This document shows positions 19,474 to 20,311 of a stretch of 20,311 nucleotides of DNA, piece after piece. The notes below the pieces were generated by a model. That model worked only from the letters and a program-made list of their open reading frames with translations. It was not told the DNA's origin and made no database searches. A program made the position numbers and the translations under genes. Origin of the DNA: a virus; IMG/VR virus record IMGVR_UViG_3300009151_000516, positions 1-20,311 of that record; one strand, given 5' to 3'. Position 1 is the first letter of the stretch, and each line of letters starts with the position of its first letter.

Positions 19474-19516
19474 GCCTTCGGGCTTTAAGAAAGGCTCCTT
19501 CGGGGGCTTTTTTTAT
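19472..19516 (+). terminator. Tandem terminator after the capsid gene
   Basis: Two TTCG-loop hairpins in a row. The first (AAGCC-TTCG-GGCTT, 19472-19485) overlaps the stop codon. The second (19490-19510, AAAG-g-CTCC-TTCG-GGGG-CTTT with one bulge) is followed by TTTTATTT. Confidence 0.88.
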
Positions 19517-19546
19517 TTGCACAGGTGTTTAAATTTGTGATATATT
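19517..19546 (+). promoter_or_regulatory. Candidate promoter for the post-capsid genes
   Basis: TTGCAC (19517-19522), 18-base spacer, TATATT (19541-19546). The -10 is preceded by TGA, giving an extended -10 (TG-A-TATATT). It starts right after the terminator, as expected for a new transcription unit. Confidence 0.65.
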
Positions 19547-19566
19547 GCATCCAACCCGGGCTTTCC

Positions 19567-19611
19567 GGTGCATCAAACTGTCCCGGCAGACGACATACCG
19601 ATTGATGTACC
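19567..19611 (+). promoter_or_regulatory. Structured leader RNA upstream of the virion gene at 19635
   Basis: GGTGCATCAA (19567-19576) pairs with TTGATGTACC (19602-19611), ten pairs with one G-U. Inside, CTG and CAG (19578-19589) can form a smaller hairpin. The structure ends 11 bases before the AAGGA ribosome site at about 19622. It is too far from the start to block it directly and has no T run. It may be a stabilising 5' end or a regulatory element. Confidence 0.55.
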
Positions 19612-19634
19612 TAACTTGTATGTAAGGAATTATC

Positions 19635-20162
19635 ATGGGATTCGCAACTCACCTTGGCCCTTGGCTGCTTGGCACGGTAAAAAACACCACCGGCACTACT
19701 GCTGGAACCATTCAAAACACTGGTACTACCCTAGTCTCCCAGACTAAAAAAGTAGTTTATACCGGCACTGTAGCTGCAGCCACTGCTACTACAACGCTGT
19801 TTACCATCCCAGCAGGATCACAGATTGTCAGTATTTTTATTGACACTTTAGTGGCTTTTACTGGCTCTACCGCAGCCAATGTGGTAGTTGGAACTTCAGC
19901 CACTACAAATTTGTTCTGGGCTTCTACAGACATCACCGCCCAAGGCCGCTTGGCTAATACTAATGCTGCTGCTAAATTGGTTAATTGGGCTGGCGCAACA
20001 AGTACTGCATCTCCTAACGGTATTGGTGTTGGCGCAACTGACGTTATTATTCAAGCAGCATTAACTCCTACCGTTGCTGATGTAACCGCAGGAACTGTTC
20101 AATACACTATCGTGTATGCCGTTGCAAACTCGGACGGAACTCAGTCTCCCGTGTCTGCTTAA
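19635..20162 (+). CDS. Putative virion surface protein rich in Thr, Ala and Gly (175 aa)
   Basis: A 175-residue protein starting MGFATHLGPWLLGTVKNTTG. It consists of beta-type Thr/Ala/Gly/Val stretches (TTAGTIQNTGTTLVSQ, YTGTVAAATATTTLFTIPAG) with few charges, consistent with a capsid decoration or head-associated protein. The start 'MGFATHLGPWLLGTVKNTTG' is a pattern I recall in several environmental phage genomes behind the capsid gene. AAGGA lies 8 bases before the ATG. It has its own promoter and structured leader and is followed by a TTCG hairpin, so it may be expressed at its own level. The exact place in the virion is unknown. Confidence 0.7.
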   Translation: MGFATHLGPWLLGTVKNTTGTTAGTIQNTGTTLVSQTKKVVYTGTVAAATATTTLFTIPAGSQIVSIFIDTLVAFTGSTAANVVVGTSATTNLFWASTDITAQGRLANTNAAAKLVNWAGATSTASPNGIGVGATDVIIQAALTPTVADVTAGTVQYTIVYAVANSDGTQSPVSA

Positions 20163-20170
20163 TTAATCTT

Positions 20171-20186
20171 AGGGGCTTCGGCCCCT
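20171..20186 (+). terminator. TTCG hairpin after the virion gene at 19635
   Basis: AGGGGC-TTCG-GCCCCT, a perfect 6-bp stem with a stable tetraloop 9 bases after the stop. Only GCTTTAT follows, so termination is probably partial, or the hairpin protects the upstream RNA end. Confidence 0.6.
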
Positions 20187-20205
20187 GCTTTATAGGAGAT
20201 TGATT

Positions 20206-20311
20206 ATGAACCAGACACCTGTAAAACAGGCACACATAAACGCCAGTGGTTTTCTGGTACTTGGGCGTAACCGCGTAAAAGGCATTTCCTTTGTTGGGAC
20301 TGCTACTGCGG
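20206..20311 (+). CDS. Virion-cluster protein, cut by the right window edge
   Basis: The first 35 residues are visible, starting MNQTPVKQAHINASGFLVLG and continuing RNRVKGISFVGTATA. The start ATG 20206 has TAGGAG 8 bases upstream. The beginning 'KQAHxNxSGxLVLGRxRVKG' is one I recall for short proteins next to virion genes in environmental phages, with unknown function. The rest lies outside the window. Confidence 0.75.
   Translation, partial: MNQTPVKQAHINASGFLVLGRNRVKGISFVGTATA

Overview
The window is part of the genome of a tailed double-stranded DNA bacteriophage (Caudoviricetes). The evidence is a packaging and head-morphogenesis cluster in standard order (terminase, portal, scaffold-like protein, major capsid protein), very tight gene packing with ATGA start/stop overlaps, and Shine-Dalgarno sites of the AAGGAG type. 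The host is not identified by any gene here. The overall look of the genes suggests an environmental, possibly freshwater proteobacterial, phage, but that is impression only. No integrase, tRNA, insertion sequence or CRISPR array was seen.

Left arm (1 to about 10,115): 22 genes, all on the minus strand, in three transcription units. Each unit has a sigma70-like promoter (minus-strand -35/-10 at 10112-10083, 8480-8452 and 5790-5762). Unit 3 has two genes and ends at an intrinsic terminator (9157-9181). Unit 2 has eight genes, seven small ones and one 352-residue protein of unknown function. Unit 1 starts with a MoxR-type AAA+ ATPase and a metallopeptidase-like/VWA protein, continues with a DUF3150-like protein and a protein of unknown function, and ends in a string of very small overlapping genes that runs off the left edge. 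Two genes under 60 codons (529-708 and 2862-3023) are easily missed but are well supported.

Between units 2 and 3 lies an approximately 850-base region without genes (8342-9199). It holds four iteron-like 18-bp tandem repeats, a G-rich run, an AT-rich run and many GTAACATT-type motifs. It is the best candidate for a replication origin or control centre.

The most striking signal is a 13-bp near-perfect palindrome, CTAACAWTGTTAG. There are 11 exact and 2 one-mismatch copies, all in the left arm (1148-10050) and none seen in the rightward late genes. Three lie just downstream of the three promoters. Two contain the start codon of a gene (TAACA-ATG-TTAG). Four lie inside reading frames and always encode Asn-Ile-Val. 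The promoter spacers carry a related half site. This looks like a dispersed operator or 'stoperator'-like network, or alternatively a dispersed partition or initiator-binding site.

Right arm (10,454 to the end): 12 genes on the plus strand. In order they are a small terminase candidate, large terminase, portal, an AT-rich glycosyltransferase that looks like an acquired extra gene, a 63-residue protein, a GroES-like protein, a scaffold-like protein, an unknown conserved-type protein, a putative decoration protein, the major capsid protein, a tandem TTCG-hairpin terminator, a new promoter with a structured leader RNA, another virion-type protein and the start of a further gene. Leftward (early) and rightward (late) units diverge from about 10,115-10,450.
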